NCBI GenBank assembly: GCA_045652245.1
Contig: JAZRTY010000006.1
Coordinates: forward strand, 1 to 64,000
Reading direction: 5' to 3'
From: SIG622 sp045652245
GTDB lineage: Bacteria > Bacillota > Clostridia > Oscillospirales > CAG-382
DNA: 64,000 nucleotides
Part shown: one piece after another, positions 51,788 through 59,794 of the stretch
How the letters are laid out: every line of letters begins with the position of its first letter
Numbering within the stretch: the first letter of the stretch is position 1
Position numbers and translations under genes: made by a program
Notes under the pieces: generated by a model
Told to the model about the DNA's origin: nothing
The model's input: only the letters and a program-made list of their open reading frames with translations
The model's database searches: none

Positions 51788-52015
51788 ATGATAATTGACA
51801 GAATGAGAAAACTTATCGCAGAACAGTTCGGTGTGGATGAATTTGACATTGAGGATGACGCAAATATCATAGAAGATTTCTGTACAACCCCAATGGACAG
51901 AGTTGATATAGCTATGGCAATTGAAGACAAATTCGGTATCTCTGTTTCGGACGAGGAGCTGTCTGAGCTTGCTACTCTTTCTGAAATCGCAGATTATGTT
52001 GAAAGTAACCTTTAA
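51788..52015 (+). CDS. Acyl-carrier-protein-like, no phosphopantetheine serine
   Basis: 75 residues, acidic, with the four-helix ACP pattern: MIIDRMRKLIAEQFGV, the acidic helix II DRVDIAMAIEDKFGISV and ELATLSEIADYVES. At the cofactor site the usual (A)DSLD reads TTPMD: Pro35 replaces the serine that carries 4'-phosphopantetheine, confirmed from codons ACC CCA ATG GAC at 51886-51897. So it cannot be a conventional carrier. ATG at 51788 with GGGAG 8 bases upstream. Strong promoter, terminator after. Role unknown; possibly a regulatory or structural ACP mimic. Confidence 0.82.
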   Translation: MIIDRMRKLIAEQFGVDEFDIEDDANIIEDFCTTPMDRVDIAMAIEDKFGISVSDEELSELATLSEIADYVESNL

Positions 52016-52021
52016 TCTTAT

Positions 52022-52050
52022 TTGACAAAAGTATAAATCTGCTGTATAAT
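52022..52050 (+). promoter_or_regulatory. Consensus promoter of mnmA
   Basis: TTGACA (52022-52027), 17-base spacer, TATAAT (52045-52050), 71 bases before the mnmA ATG. Confidence 0.83.
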
Positions 52051-52086
52051 AGCTATGCTGGGCGCTGTCCTGCACAGCTTTTTTTC
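52051..52086 (+). terminator. Terminator of the ACP-like gene
   Basis: AGCTATGC pairs with GCACAGCT (one mismatch) across a GC-rich loop, followed by seven T. It directly abuts the -10 box of the mnmA promoter, so most of the stem is upstream of the expected mnmA start point. Confidence 0.6.
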
Positions 52087-52120
52087 TTTATTTTTGTAAA
52101 TTTTGCGAAAGGAGTAAGGC

Positions 52121-53200
52121 ATGTCTGAAAACAAAATTCTTGTAGGTCTCTCAGGTGGTGTTGACAGCGCTCTTTCGGTAAAGCTTCTGAAAGAACAGGG
52201 CTACGCAGTTACAGGGCTTTATCTTGATATGCACGAGAGTGACGATGCTTTTCCCGTACTTATATCGGATGCGGCAAAGGAAAATTCCGATATAAAAAGT
52301 GCGTTTCAATGTGCGCAAAGCTACGGAATAACGCTTTACAAATTCGGTTGCAGTTCACTCTTTGACAGTATTGTAAAGGAAAACTTTGCTCTTGAGTATG
52401 CTGCCGGCAGGACACCTAACCCCTGTGTAACATGTAACAGGCTCGTAAAATTTGCGTGCCTTGAAAAGTGTGCCGATATGCTCGGATGCGAAAAAATTGC
52501 AACAGGTCATTACGCAAATGTCGGCTTTGATGAAAATAGTGGAAGATACTATATAGAAAAAGGTGCAGACAGTAAAAAAGAGCAAAGCTATATGCTCTGG
52601 AATCTTACTCAGAATCAGCTTTCAAAAATAGTTTTTCCTCTCGGAAATACTATAAAAGAGGACAATGTTTCAGAGGCTGAAAGGGACAAGCTTATTGCGG
52701 CAGAAAAAAAGGAAAGTCTTGATATCTGCTTCATAGGCGAGAACGACAATTATGCAAGCTTTATTGAAAGACGTCTCGGGAAGTTCCTCGAAGGTAACTT
52801 TATCTCCCCCGACGGAAAGATTTGTGGCAGACACAAAGGTATTATCCACTATACCGTCGGTCAGAGAAAAGGACTCGGTATTGCTCTTGGTGAACCTGTT
52901 TTCGTTAAAAAAATCGAAAAAGAGACAGGAAACATCTATCTTGCAAGAAAAGGTGAGGAATTCACCGACACGATAGTTGTGAAAAATTTAAACTTCGTAG
53001 GAATGCCCGAAACCGAAGATTATTCGGGACATCTTCAGGTGAAAATCAGATATGCTGCATCTCCCGTAGAAGCTGAGGTCACAATAAAGGATGACACCTG
53101 TTTTGTGAAATTCCCTTCCCCGGTAAGAGCTGCAACGCCCGGACAGTCTGCTGTATTTTATCTGGAAGACAGAGTTATGTTTGGCGGTTTTATCGAATAA
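52121..53200 (+). CDS. mnmA: tRNA-specific 2-thiouridylase
   Basis: 359 residues. Thiolates U34 of tRNA Lys/Glu/Gln. ATP P-loop VGLSGGVDSALS, catalytic Cys pair in TPNPCVTCNR and SLDICFIGE, C-terminal barrel HYTVGQRKGLGIALGEPVFV. Length is normal. ATG with AAAGGAG 7 bases upstream and own promoter. Confidence 0.94.
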   Translation: MSENKILVGLSGGVDSALSVKLLKEQGYAVTGLYLDMHESDDAFPVLISDAAKENSDIKSAFQCAQSYGITLYKFGCSSLFDSIVKENFALEYAAGRTPNPCVTCNRLVKFACLEKCADMLGCEKIATGHYANVGFDENSGRYYIEKGADSKKEQSYMLWNLTQNQLSKIVFPLGNTIKEDNVSEAERDKLIAAEKKESLDICFIGENDNYASFIERRLGKFLEGNFISPDGKICGRHKGIIHYTVGQRKGLGIALGEPVFVKKIEKETGNIYLARKGEEFTDTIVVKNLNFVGMPETEDYSGHLQVKIRYAASPVEAEVTIKDDTCFVKFPSPVRAATPGQSAVFYLEDRVMFGGFIE

Positions 53201-53447
53201 TATTCAACTTTTTATCGTTTTTGTGTACTATAAGTTGACACAGACTTTGCGCAGTATTTCATTTTTTGTTAATACATTGCGTTTTTTCGAAACTCGCTCA
53301 CTTCGCGACCGAATTGTAGTTTACAATGATTTTGTATTTATGAACTTACAGTTAATTCGTCTTTGTGGAAGTTGCTATGTTTTTGCATTTTCTGCAAAGA
53401 CGAATTTGTAATATTATCAAATTTTTGCCTCTTTGCTGCTTTTTGGG
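53201..53447. other. Gap after mnmA with a long hairpin
   Basis: No gene. Contains the inverted repeat at 53354-53406 (listed separately) and otherwise nothing I can name. Confidence 0.45.
53354..53406. repeat. 12-bp inverted repeat with 29-base loop
   Basis: AATTCGTCTTTG (53354-53365) and CAAAGACGAATT (53395-53406) are perfect complements. No T run follows, so it is a poor terminator. It may be a remnant of a small mobile repeat or an RNA-processing hairpin. Confidence 0.55.
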
Positions 53448-53476
53448 TTGACATTATTCTCTTGTAGGTATATAAT
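53448..53476 (+). promoter_or_regulatory. Promoter of serC-serA
   Basis: TTGACA (53448-53453), 17-base spacer, TATAAT (53471-53476). The leader to serC is about 70 bases. Confidence 0.82.
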
Positions 53477-53555
53477 TTTAGTATTGATTGTCAAATAGGT
53501 GTCAATCGGAATTCTAATAAATAACAATCATAGTATATAATTTGGAGGTTTTATT

Positions 53556-54635
53556 ATGAACAGAGTTTATAACTTTTCTGCAGGTCCTTCTATGCTCCCG
53601 CTTGAGGTGCTGGAGAAAGCTGCAGCTGAAATGACAAATTACGGTGGCAGCGGAATGTCTGTAATGGAAATGAGCCACAGAACTCCCGTTTACGAAGCAA
53701 TTATTCAGCAGGCTGAGGCTGATCTTCGTACTCTTATGAATATTCCGGAAAACTACAAGGTACTTTTCCTTCAGGGTGGTGCTTCAACGCAGTTTGCTTC
53801 GGTTCCGCTCAATCTTCTGAAAAACAAGAAGGCTGACTATATCGTTTCAGGTCAGTTCTCAAAAAAGGCATATAAGGAAGCTCAGAAGTACGGTGATGTT
53901 AAGTGTATAGCAAGCAGCGAAGACAAGAACTTTACTTACATTCCCGAAATCACACCCGATATGGTAAGACCCGATGCTGATTATCTTCACGTTTGCTATA
54001 ATAACACTATTTTCGGAACAAAGTTTGCGCAAGTTCCGAATTGTGGTGACACAGTTCTCGTAGCTGATATGTCCTCTTGCATTATTTCCGAGCCTGTTGA
54101 TGTTACAAAGTTTGGTGTAATCTATGCCGGTGCTCAGAAGAATATGGGTCCTGCAGGTCTTACTGTTGTAATCGTTCGTGAGGATTTACTCGGTAACGCC
54201 CGTGAGGATACACCTGTTATGCTTAACTGGAAGGAAATGGCTGACAACGATTCCATGTACAACACTCCCCCCTGCTATTCAATTTATATTGCAGGTCTTG
54301 TATTCAAATGGATACTCGGTCTTGGTGGTCTTGAAAAAATGAAGGAGCTGAATGAAAAGAAAGCTGCAGTTCTTTATGACTTCCTCGACTCATCAAAGCT
54401 TTTCAAAGCTGTTGCTGATAAGAAGTACCGTTCTATGATGAACGTAACCTTCGTTACAGGCGATGCAGACCTTGACAAGAAATTCTGCAAGGAAGCAGAA
54501 GCTGCAGGCTTTGTAAATGTAAAGGGACACCGTTCTGTCGGTGGCATGAGAGCTTCTATTTACAATGCTATGCCGTACGAAGGTGTTGTAGCTCTTGTTG
54601 AATTTATGAAGAAGTTTGAAAAGGAAAACGCATAA
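53556..54635 (+). CDS. serC: Phosphoserine aminotransferase
   Basis: 359 residues. Converts 3-phosphohydroxypyruvate and glutamate to phosphoserine. N-terminal YNFSAGPSMLP, EMSHRTP, substrate loop FLQGGASTQFA, PLP Lys in YAGAQKNMGPAGLT near residue 196, and GGMRASIYNAMP. ATG with TTTGGAGG upstream. First gene of the serine operon. Confidence 0.96.
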   Translation: MNRVYNFSAGPSMLPLEVLEKAAAEMTNYGGSGMSVMEMSHRTPVYEAIIQQAEADLRTLMNIPENYKVLFLQGGASTQFASVPLNLLKNKKADYIVSGQFSKKAYKEAQKYGDVKCIASSEDKNFTYIPEITPDMVRPDADYLHVCYNNTIFGTKFAQVPNCGDTVLVADMSSCIISEPVDVTKFGVIYAGAQKNMGPAGLTVVIVREDLLGNAREDTPVMLNWKEMADNDSMYNTPPCYSIYIAGLVFKWILGLGGLEKMKELNEKKAAVLYDFLDSSKLFKAVADKKYRSMMNVTFVTGDADLDKKFCKEAEAAGFVNVKGHRSVGGMRASIYNAMPYEGVVALVEFMKKFEKENA

Positions 54636-54649
54636 TTTCTAAAATACAT

Positions 54650-54681
54650 TCGGCGTGAGAAGCCAAAAGCGTTCACGCCGA
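54650..54681 (+). repeat. Hairpin between serC and serA
   Basis: Perfect 9-bp arms TCGGCGTGA / TCACGCCGA (54650-54658, 54673-54681) with a 14-base loop and an AT-rich but not T-run tail. Could be a weak terminator or mRNA stabiliser that adjusts the serC:serA ratio. Confidence 0.6.
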
Positions 54682-54716
54682 TAATTTATATTATTACTTT
54701 GAAAGGAAATCTAACA

Positions 54717-55880
54717 ATGTACAATATTCAAATGCTCAACAAAATTGCGTCTGTCGGAACAGACCTGCTTGATAAAAACAACTATAATGTTGCTCTCGAA
54801 ATTGATAATCCAGATGCTATTATGGTTCGTTCGGCATCTATGCACGAAATGGATTTTGGTGAAAACCTAAAGGCAATTGCCAGAGCCGGTGCAGGTGTCA
54901 ACAATATTCCGATTGATAAATGCTCTGAACAGGGAATCGTTGTTTTCAACACTCCAGGGGCTAATGCAAATGCCGTAAAGGAACTTGCAATCTGTGCACT
55001 CCTTCTTGCTTCCCGTAAAATCGTTGATGGTATTGCATGGGCACAGAACCTCAAGGGTAACGTAGAAGACGTTGCAAAGGCTGTTGAAAAGGGCAAGAGC
55101 GAATTTGTAGGTCCTGAGCTTTACGGAAAGAAGCTTGGTGTTATCGGTCTTGGTGCTATCGGTGCTATGTTCGCAAATGCTGCTATAAGCCTTGGTATGG
55201 ATGTATATGGCTGTGACCCTTATCTTACTGTTGATGCTGCATGGTCACTTTCAAGAAGCGTTAAAAAGGCTACAAACGAAGAAATCTTTGAAAACTGTGA
55301 TTATATATCTATTCACGTTCCGTCAACTCCCACAACCAAAGGAATGATAAACAAGGACACAATCGCAACAATGAAGGATGGTGTCAGAATTCTAAATCTT
55401 GCAAGAGCTGACCTTGTTAACGCTGATGACATAAAGGCGGCACTTGCCGGTGGTAAGGTTGCGTCATACGTTACCGATTTTCCGACAGAAGAGGTGCTTG
55501 GCGTTCCCGGTATTGTTACTATCCCACACCTTGGAGCTTCTACTCCCGAATCAGAGGACAACTGTGCTAAAATGGCAGCTATCCAGCTTCGTGAATTCCT
55601 TGAAACCGGTAATATTAAGAATAGTGTAAACTATCCTAACGTTAATATTCCTCATACAGGCGATTGCAGAATTTGCATTTTCAACAAAAACATTCCCGCT
55701 ATGATTCAGAAGATTACAGACGTAATTGCAAGTGAAAAAATTAATATTGCAAATATGGTTAACGCATCAAAGAAGGATAACGCATATACTCTTGTTGAAA
55801 TCAATGGCGATATTTCGGATGATGCAGTAGAAAAGTTAAAGAACATTGACGGTGTTACAAGAATCAGAGTAATTAAGTAA
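54717..55880 (+). CDS. serA: D-3-phosphoglycerate dehydrogenase
   Basis: 387 residues. First step of serine synthesis. NAD-binding GVIGLGAIGAMFANAA, catalytic Arg in LNLARADLVN, and Glu/His in ...PHLGASTPESEDNCA. C-terminal ~70 residues are an ACT domain (ICIFNKNIPAMIQKITDVIA), which in this family allows serine feedback. Start at ATG 54717 with AAAGGA upstream; the TTG at 54699 is not used. Confidence 0.95.
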   Translation: MYNIQMLNKIASVGTDLLDKNNYNVALEIDNPDAIMVRSASMHEMDFGENLKAIARAGAGVNNIPIDKCSEQGIVVFNTPGANANAVKELAICALLLASRKIVDGIAWAQNLKGNVEDVAKAVEKGKSEFVGPELYGKKLGVIGLGAIGAMFANAAISLGMDVYGCDPYLTVDAAWSLSRSVKKATNEEIFENCDYISIHVPSTPTTKGMINKDTIATMKDGVRILNLARADLVNADDIKAALAGGKVASYVTDFPTEEVLGVPGIVTIPHLGASTPESEDNCAKMAAIQLREFLETGNIKNSVNYPNVNIPHTGDCRICIFNKNIPAMIQKITDVIASEKINIANMVNASKKDNAYTLVEINGDISDDAVEKLKNIDGVTRIRVIK

Positions 55881-55902
55881 AAAACAAAAGAACAATAACA
55901 GA

Positions 55903-55938
55903 GCCGATATGGAATTAATTTCATATCGGCCGTTTTTT
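55903..55938. terminator. Terminator between serA and the DUF554 gene
   Basis: Perfect 9-bp stem GCCGATATG / CATATCGGC (55903-55911, 55922-55930) and T6 at 55933-55938. It lies between convergent genes. Confidence 0.88.
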
Positions 55939-56650
55939 ATATTTTACAAATAAGTTCGTATATCACAGGAACAAATATTGCAGGCAACATATTTACGGTT
56001 TTAATTTGCCTGTCACTGCTGCTCAGAAAATTGATACCGATGCACATAACAAGTGCGTAACCTACCATACAGATATTTGAAAGAAGCTGACCTACAAGCA
56101 CGTTTTCAAGCAGTGTTGCAAGCAAGGTCATACTGCCCTGATAAATGAGAACCGGAATTGCAGAGAAAAGCACACCGTAACCGAGTGTTGCAGCAAGAAC
56201 AATTGAAGTTATGCCGTCAATGATTCCTTTTGTAATAAGGGTAGAGCTATCACCAAAAAGTCCGTCATTTATTGAGCCTACTATTGCCATAGCACCGATA
56301 CAATATATCAGAGTAGATGTAATGAACCCTTGCGCAAAATTTGACATTTTAAATTTATTTTCAATTGCTCGGCAACCTCTGTCGAGTCTTATATCAAGCT
56401 TGAACAACTCTCCTATAAATGTACCGATCGCAAGACTTACGACAAGTACAATCTCTCCCGAACTTTCAATTTTTCCGGCAGGGTTGCTTTTCAGCATTGT
56501 TGACAGTATTCCACACATTCCTACCACAAGCACTGCAACGCCTGTTGCTTTATGTATTGAGCTTTCCATTTCTTCACTTACTGCTTTTTTAAAGATAAGT
56601 CCGATTATTCCTCCGACTATAATAAGTGCACAATTTATCAGTGTTCCCAT
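55937..56650 (-). CDS. DUF554 membrane protein (YqgA/YdfK type)
   Basis: 237 residues, at least six membrane segments. DUF554 features: start MGTLINCALIIVGGIIGL, GVAVLVVGMCG, LAIGTFIGEL, ATLGYGVLFSAIPVLIYQG. Predicted transporter of unknown substrate. Start at ATG 56650 with GGAG 6 bases upstream; the frame from 56701 is too long. Confidence 0.88.
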   Translation of the reverse strand: MGTLINCALIIVGGIIGLIFKKAVSEEMESSIHKATGVAVLVVGMCGILSTMLKSNPAGKIESSGEIVLVVSLAIGTFIGELFKLDIRLDRGCRAIENKFKMSNFAQGFITSTLIYCIGAMAIVGSINDGLFGDSSTLITKGIIDGITSIVLAATLGYGVLFSAIPVLIYQGSMTLLATLLENVLVGQLLSNICMVGYALVMCIGINFLSSSDRQIKTVNMLPAIFVPVIYELICKI

Positions 56651-56713
56651 AAATTCTCCAATCTTATCGACAAGCGATAACGCAAATAGTTTATATAACA
56701 AAATTAAAGTATT

Positions 56714-57577
56714 TTAAGTATTATTAAGTTTTTTATATTTCAAGGGTGAAAATCCTGTAATTTTCTTAAAAACTCTGCCAAAATGAGTATTACTTTTAAA
56801 ACCGACGGCTTCACCAATCTGTATTATACTCATATTTGTTGATGTCAACATTTTTTTTGCCTCCATTACCCGTACATTATTTATGTAGTCAACAAGGGAT
56901 ATATTGACTGTTTTTTTGAAGGCTCTTGATAGATAACACGGACTTATAAAGAATTTTTTTGCTACATCCTCAAGCTTTAACTCAAGTGCGTAATTATTAT
57001 TGACATAGCCGACTATATCTGCTATTGTCTTATGAGCATACGAAGGTCTTATTCCATCCTTATCGAATTCAATTTTTCTGAGATTTGCCTGTCGCAAAAG
57101 CTCCAGAAGCATAAGCTTCAGCTTACCCGTCAAAGCTTTTTCTTCATACTCCGAAAGCATATCAAACAGCAATTTTTCAATCGCAATTCGTTCCTGAGCG
57201 TCAAAAGAAATCACTGCTTTGTTTTGCTCGAACACTTCAAAGAAGTTTATATCTTCAAAGATAGCTGCTACGTCCTGAATCAGTTGGTTGTCAAAATTCA
57301 CAACTATTCTGTCATAGCCAAAATCCTTTTCATTCAGCGTAGCATGTATTTCCCCCGGGGAAATAAAAACCATATCACCTGCTTTTATATGATACAGCTT
57401 ATCTCTTATAAAATATAATCGCTCGCCTTTATTTATATAGTAAATTTCATATGTGGTATGATAGTGACACCTCATCATTGATGACGGTTTTTCCATTACC
57501 ACTCTGTTTACATACAAATAGTTTGTTTGTAACGAAGAAAATATCGGTTTATTACTTTTGACTATATCAAGATCCAT
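56714..57577 (-). CDS. AraC family transcriptional regulator
   Basis: 287 residues. N-terminal cupin-like sensor (MMRCHYHTTYEIYYINKGE, GDMVFISPGEIHATL) and C-terminal double HTH (LKLEDVAKKFFISPCYLSRAFKK, IIQIGEAVGFKSNTHFGRVFKKITGFSP). Probably senses a sugar. Divergent from the Gfo/Idh/MocA oxidoreductase, which is its likely target. Start at ATG 57577; GGAGAG is 11 bases upstream, so a slightly different start is possible. Confidence 0.88.
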   Translation of the reverse strand: MDLDIVKSNKPIFSSLQTNYLYVNRVVMEKPSSMMRCHYHTTYEIYYINKGERLYFIRDKLYHIKAGDMVFISPGEIHATLNEKDFGYDRIVVNFDNQLIQDVAAIFEDINFFEVFEQNKAVISFDAQERIAIEKLLFDMLSEYEEKALTGKLKLMLLELLRQANLRKIEFDKDGIRPSYAHKTIADIVGYVNNNYALELKLEDVAKKFFISPCYLSRAFKKTVNISLVDYINNVRVMEAKKMLTSTNMSIIQIGEAVGFKSNTHFGRVFKKITGFSPLKYKKLNNT

Positions 57578-57741
57578 ATCAAAGAAAACTCTCCATATCA
57601 AAATATATTAAAAAAGTTCTGCAAATCCATAGAATACAATACTGTCCTTTAGTATAGCACACTTTTTCTCTTTTTGCAAGGTAATCTTACAAAAAAATGA
57701 CAATATTTGTAGAAAATAAAAGGAATACGGCAAGATATGTG

Positions 57742-57770
57742 TTGAAACAAAACGTAAAGTTATGTATAAT
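57742..57770 (+). promoter_or_regulatory. Promoter of the Gfo/Idh/MocA gene
   Basis: TTGAAA (57742-57747), 17-base spacer, TATAAT (57765-57770). The weak -35 is consistent with activation by the divergent AraC protein. Confidence 0.7.
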
Positions 57771-57806
57771 ACAGATAATAAAACTTTCTTGGGAGGAATC
57801 AAAAAA

Positions 57807-59090
57807 ATGGCAAAGAAAAGATATGTACAAGTAGGTATGGGTGGCCGTGGTATGTTCTGGTACTCAAACCTTCTTAAAGGCTACGGCGAAGAAAACGAGC
57901 TTACCGGTATATGTGATATCAACAGACAAAGACTTGAATACTCACATAAGGTATTGAAGGAAAAGTACGACTGTGAAACCACAATGTATAACGTTGACGA
58001 GTTTGACAAAATGATTGAGGAACAGAAGCCTGACTGCGTAATTGTAACGAGTATTGACAGAACTCACCACAAATACATAGTAAGAGCTATGGAGCTTGGC
58101 TGTGACGTTTTAAGCGAAAAGCCTATGACTATGGACAACGTAAAATGTCAGGAAATTCTCGACGCTATCAAGCGCACAGGAAAAAATCTCAGAGTTACCT
58201 TCAATTACAGATATGCTCCGCACAACTCAATTACCCGTGAGCTTATCATGGACGGTGTAATCGGTGATATTAAGGCTGTTCACTTTGAATGGTTCCTCAA
58301 CACTTCTCACGGTGCTGACTACTTCAGAAGATGGCACAGAGACAAGAGAAACAGTGGTGGACTTTTAGTTCACAAATCTACTCATCATTTCGACCTTGTA
58401 AATTTCTGGCTCGGTACTACTCCGAAGCAGGTTTTTGCTTATGGTGATTTGATGTTCTACGGCAGAGAAAATGCTGAAAACAGAGGTGTTACAAAGTTCT
58501 ATTCCCGTGTACACGGCTCTGAAAACGCAAAGGGCGACCCATTTGCACTCGTAATGGAGGGTAACCCAAGTCTTGAAAATCTTTATCTTAATGCTGAACA
58601 GGGTGACGGTTACATTCGCGACCAGAGTGTTTTCGGTGATTGTATCAGCATTGAAGACACCATGGGAGTTCTTGTAAAGTATAACAGTGGAGCTATTATG
58701 TCGTATTCGCTTAACGCATACTCCCCGAAAGAGGGCTTCAGAGTTGTATTTACAGGTACCAAGGGCAGAATGGAGCTTGATGTAACTGAAGCTTCTTATG
58801 TAAACTCCGGTGGAAACAAGGATATGGAAGGTGCTGTTGTCGGAAAGAGCATCAAGGTATACCCTATGTTTGCGCAGCCTTATGCTGTTGAGATTCCTGA
58901 AGCTACAGGCGGACACGGTGGTGGAGACAAGGTTATGATGGAGGATATTTTCGGTCATCCTCAGCCTGACAAGCTTGGCCGTGCAGCTTCACATATTGAT
59001 GGCGCTATGAGTATTCTTACAGGTATTGCAGCAAACAAATCTATTGCGAGTGGTCTTCCGGTTGATATTGATACACTTGTTAAATTCTGA
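57807..59090 (+). CDS. Gfo/Idh/MocA family oxidoreductase
   Basis: 427 residues. NAD(P)-binding N-terminus VQVGMGGRGMFW, EKPMTMDN with the conserved EKP, and C-terminal beta-sheet domain with FRRWHRDKRNSGGLLVHKSTHHFDLVNFW containing the catalytic His. Such enzymes oxidise or epimerise sugars, inositols or glycosides. The ...GGLLVHKSTHHFD motif fits a larger subfamily found in sugar-utilisation loci. ATG 57807 with GGGAGG 9 bases upstream. Confidence 0.9.
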   Translation: MAKKRYVQVGMGGRGMFWYSNLLKGYGEENELTGICDINRQRLEYSHKVLKEKYDCETTMYNVDEFDKMIEEQKPDCVIVTSIDRTHHKYIVRAMELGCDVLSEKPMTMDNVKCQEILDAIKRTGKNLRVTFNYRYAPHNSITRELIMDGVIGDIKAVHFEWFLNTSHGADYFRRWHRDKRNSGGLLVHKSTHHFDLVNFWLGTTPKQVFAYGDLMFYGRENAENRGVTKFYSRVHGSENAKGDPFALVMEGNPSLENLYLNAEQGDGYIRDQSVFGDCISIEDTMGVLVKYNSGAIMSYSLNAYSPKEGFRVVFTGTKGRMELDVTEASYVNSGGNKDMEGAVVGKSIKVYPMFAQPYAVEIPEATGGHGGGDKVMMEDIFGHPQPDKLGRAASHIDGAMSILTGIAANKSIASGLPVDIDTLVKF

Positions 59091-59103
59091 TTTCAACTTA
59101 TAA

Positions 59104-59140
59104 AAAAAATCTCCCGTTTAACCAAAACGGGAGATTTTTT
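59104..59140. terminator. Bidirectional terminator
   Basis: 16-bp stem AAAAAATCTCCCGTTT / AAACGGGAGATTTTTT with a 5-base loop, between the plus-strand oxidoreductase and minus-strand engB. Confidence 0.92.
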
Positions 59141-59158
59141 ATGCATTTTTAATGATTT

Positions 59159-59770
59159 CTAATTTTCTTCAAGGCAATCGCAAAACTCAAAAATGACCTT
59201 CCAGAGTTCCTTCACTCCCTCTCCCGTTTTAGAGGAAAAGGGAATTATCTCAACGTCTTCGGGAACAATCGGATTTTCACGGATTTCTGATAAATTCTTC
59301 TCTTTGTTTGTTTTGTTGAGCTTATCGCATTTTGTACACACTACGGCAAAAGGCAACCCGGAGTTTGTGAGAAACTCAATCATTGCGGCGTCGTCTTTTG
59401 TAATTTGTGCTTTTGTATCAATAAGCTGAAGATAAAGAATATTATTACCGAGAGAAAAATACTTATCAATAAGAGCTTTCCATTTATTACGCTCATCAAA
59501 GCTTCGTTTTGCGTATCCGTAGCCGGGAAGGTCGACAAGGTAAAGCGTTTTGTCAACCTCATAATAGTTGATTGTTACGGTTTTTCCGGGCTCAGCACTA
59601 ACTCTTGCAAGACTTTTTCTGCCAAGCAGCTTGTTTATAAGCGAGGATTTACCCACATTACTTCTTCCGCAAAGGGCTATCTGAGGATAGCTTTGTTTTA
59701 TATTCCCCGGAAGCTGCGATACAAGTCCTGCAGTCATTGCAAGATTTACAAAATTTGTATTGAGTTTCAT
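59159..59770 (-). CDS. engB: Ribosome biogenesis GTPase EngB (YsxC)
   Basis: 203 residues. G1 GRSNVGKSSLIN, G3 DLPGYGYAKR, G4 TKCDKL. Essential GTPase of 50S assembly. ATG with AAAGGAG upstream; 24 bases after lon, which is the usual Firmicutes lon-engB order. Confidence 0.95.
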   Translation of the reverse strand: MKLNTNFVNLAMTAGLVSQLPGNIKQSYPQIALCGRSNVGKSSLINKLLGRKSLARVSAEPGKTVTINYYEVDKTLYLVDLPGYGYAKRSFDERNKWKALIDKYFSLGNNILYLQLIDTKAQITKDDAAMIEFLTNSGLPFAVVCTKCDKLNKTNKEKNLSEIRENPIVPEDVEIIPFSSKTGEGVKELWKVIFEFCDCLEEN

Positions 59771-59794
59771 TTTCTATCTCCTTTCGGGGATTTT

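Noticed and set aside
53536..53542. Second TATAAT immediately before the serC ribosome site
   Set aside because: A start point there would leave the ribosome site at or before +1; the promoter at 53448-53476 is far better.
53485..53555. Riboswitch in the serC leader
   Set aside because: Only about 70 bases with short weak repeats; no known riboswitch core is visible.
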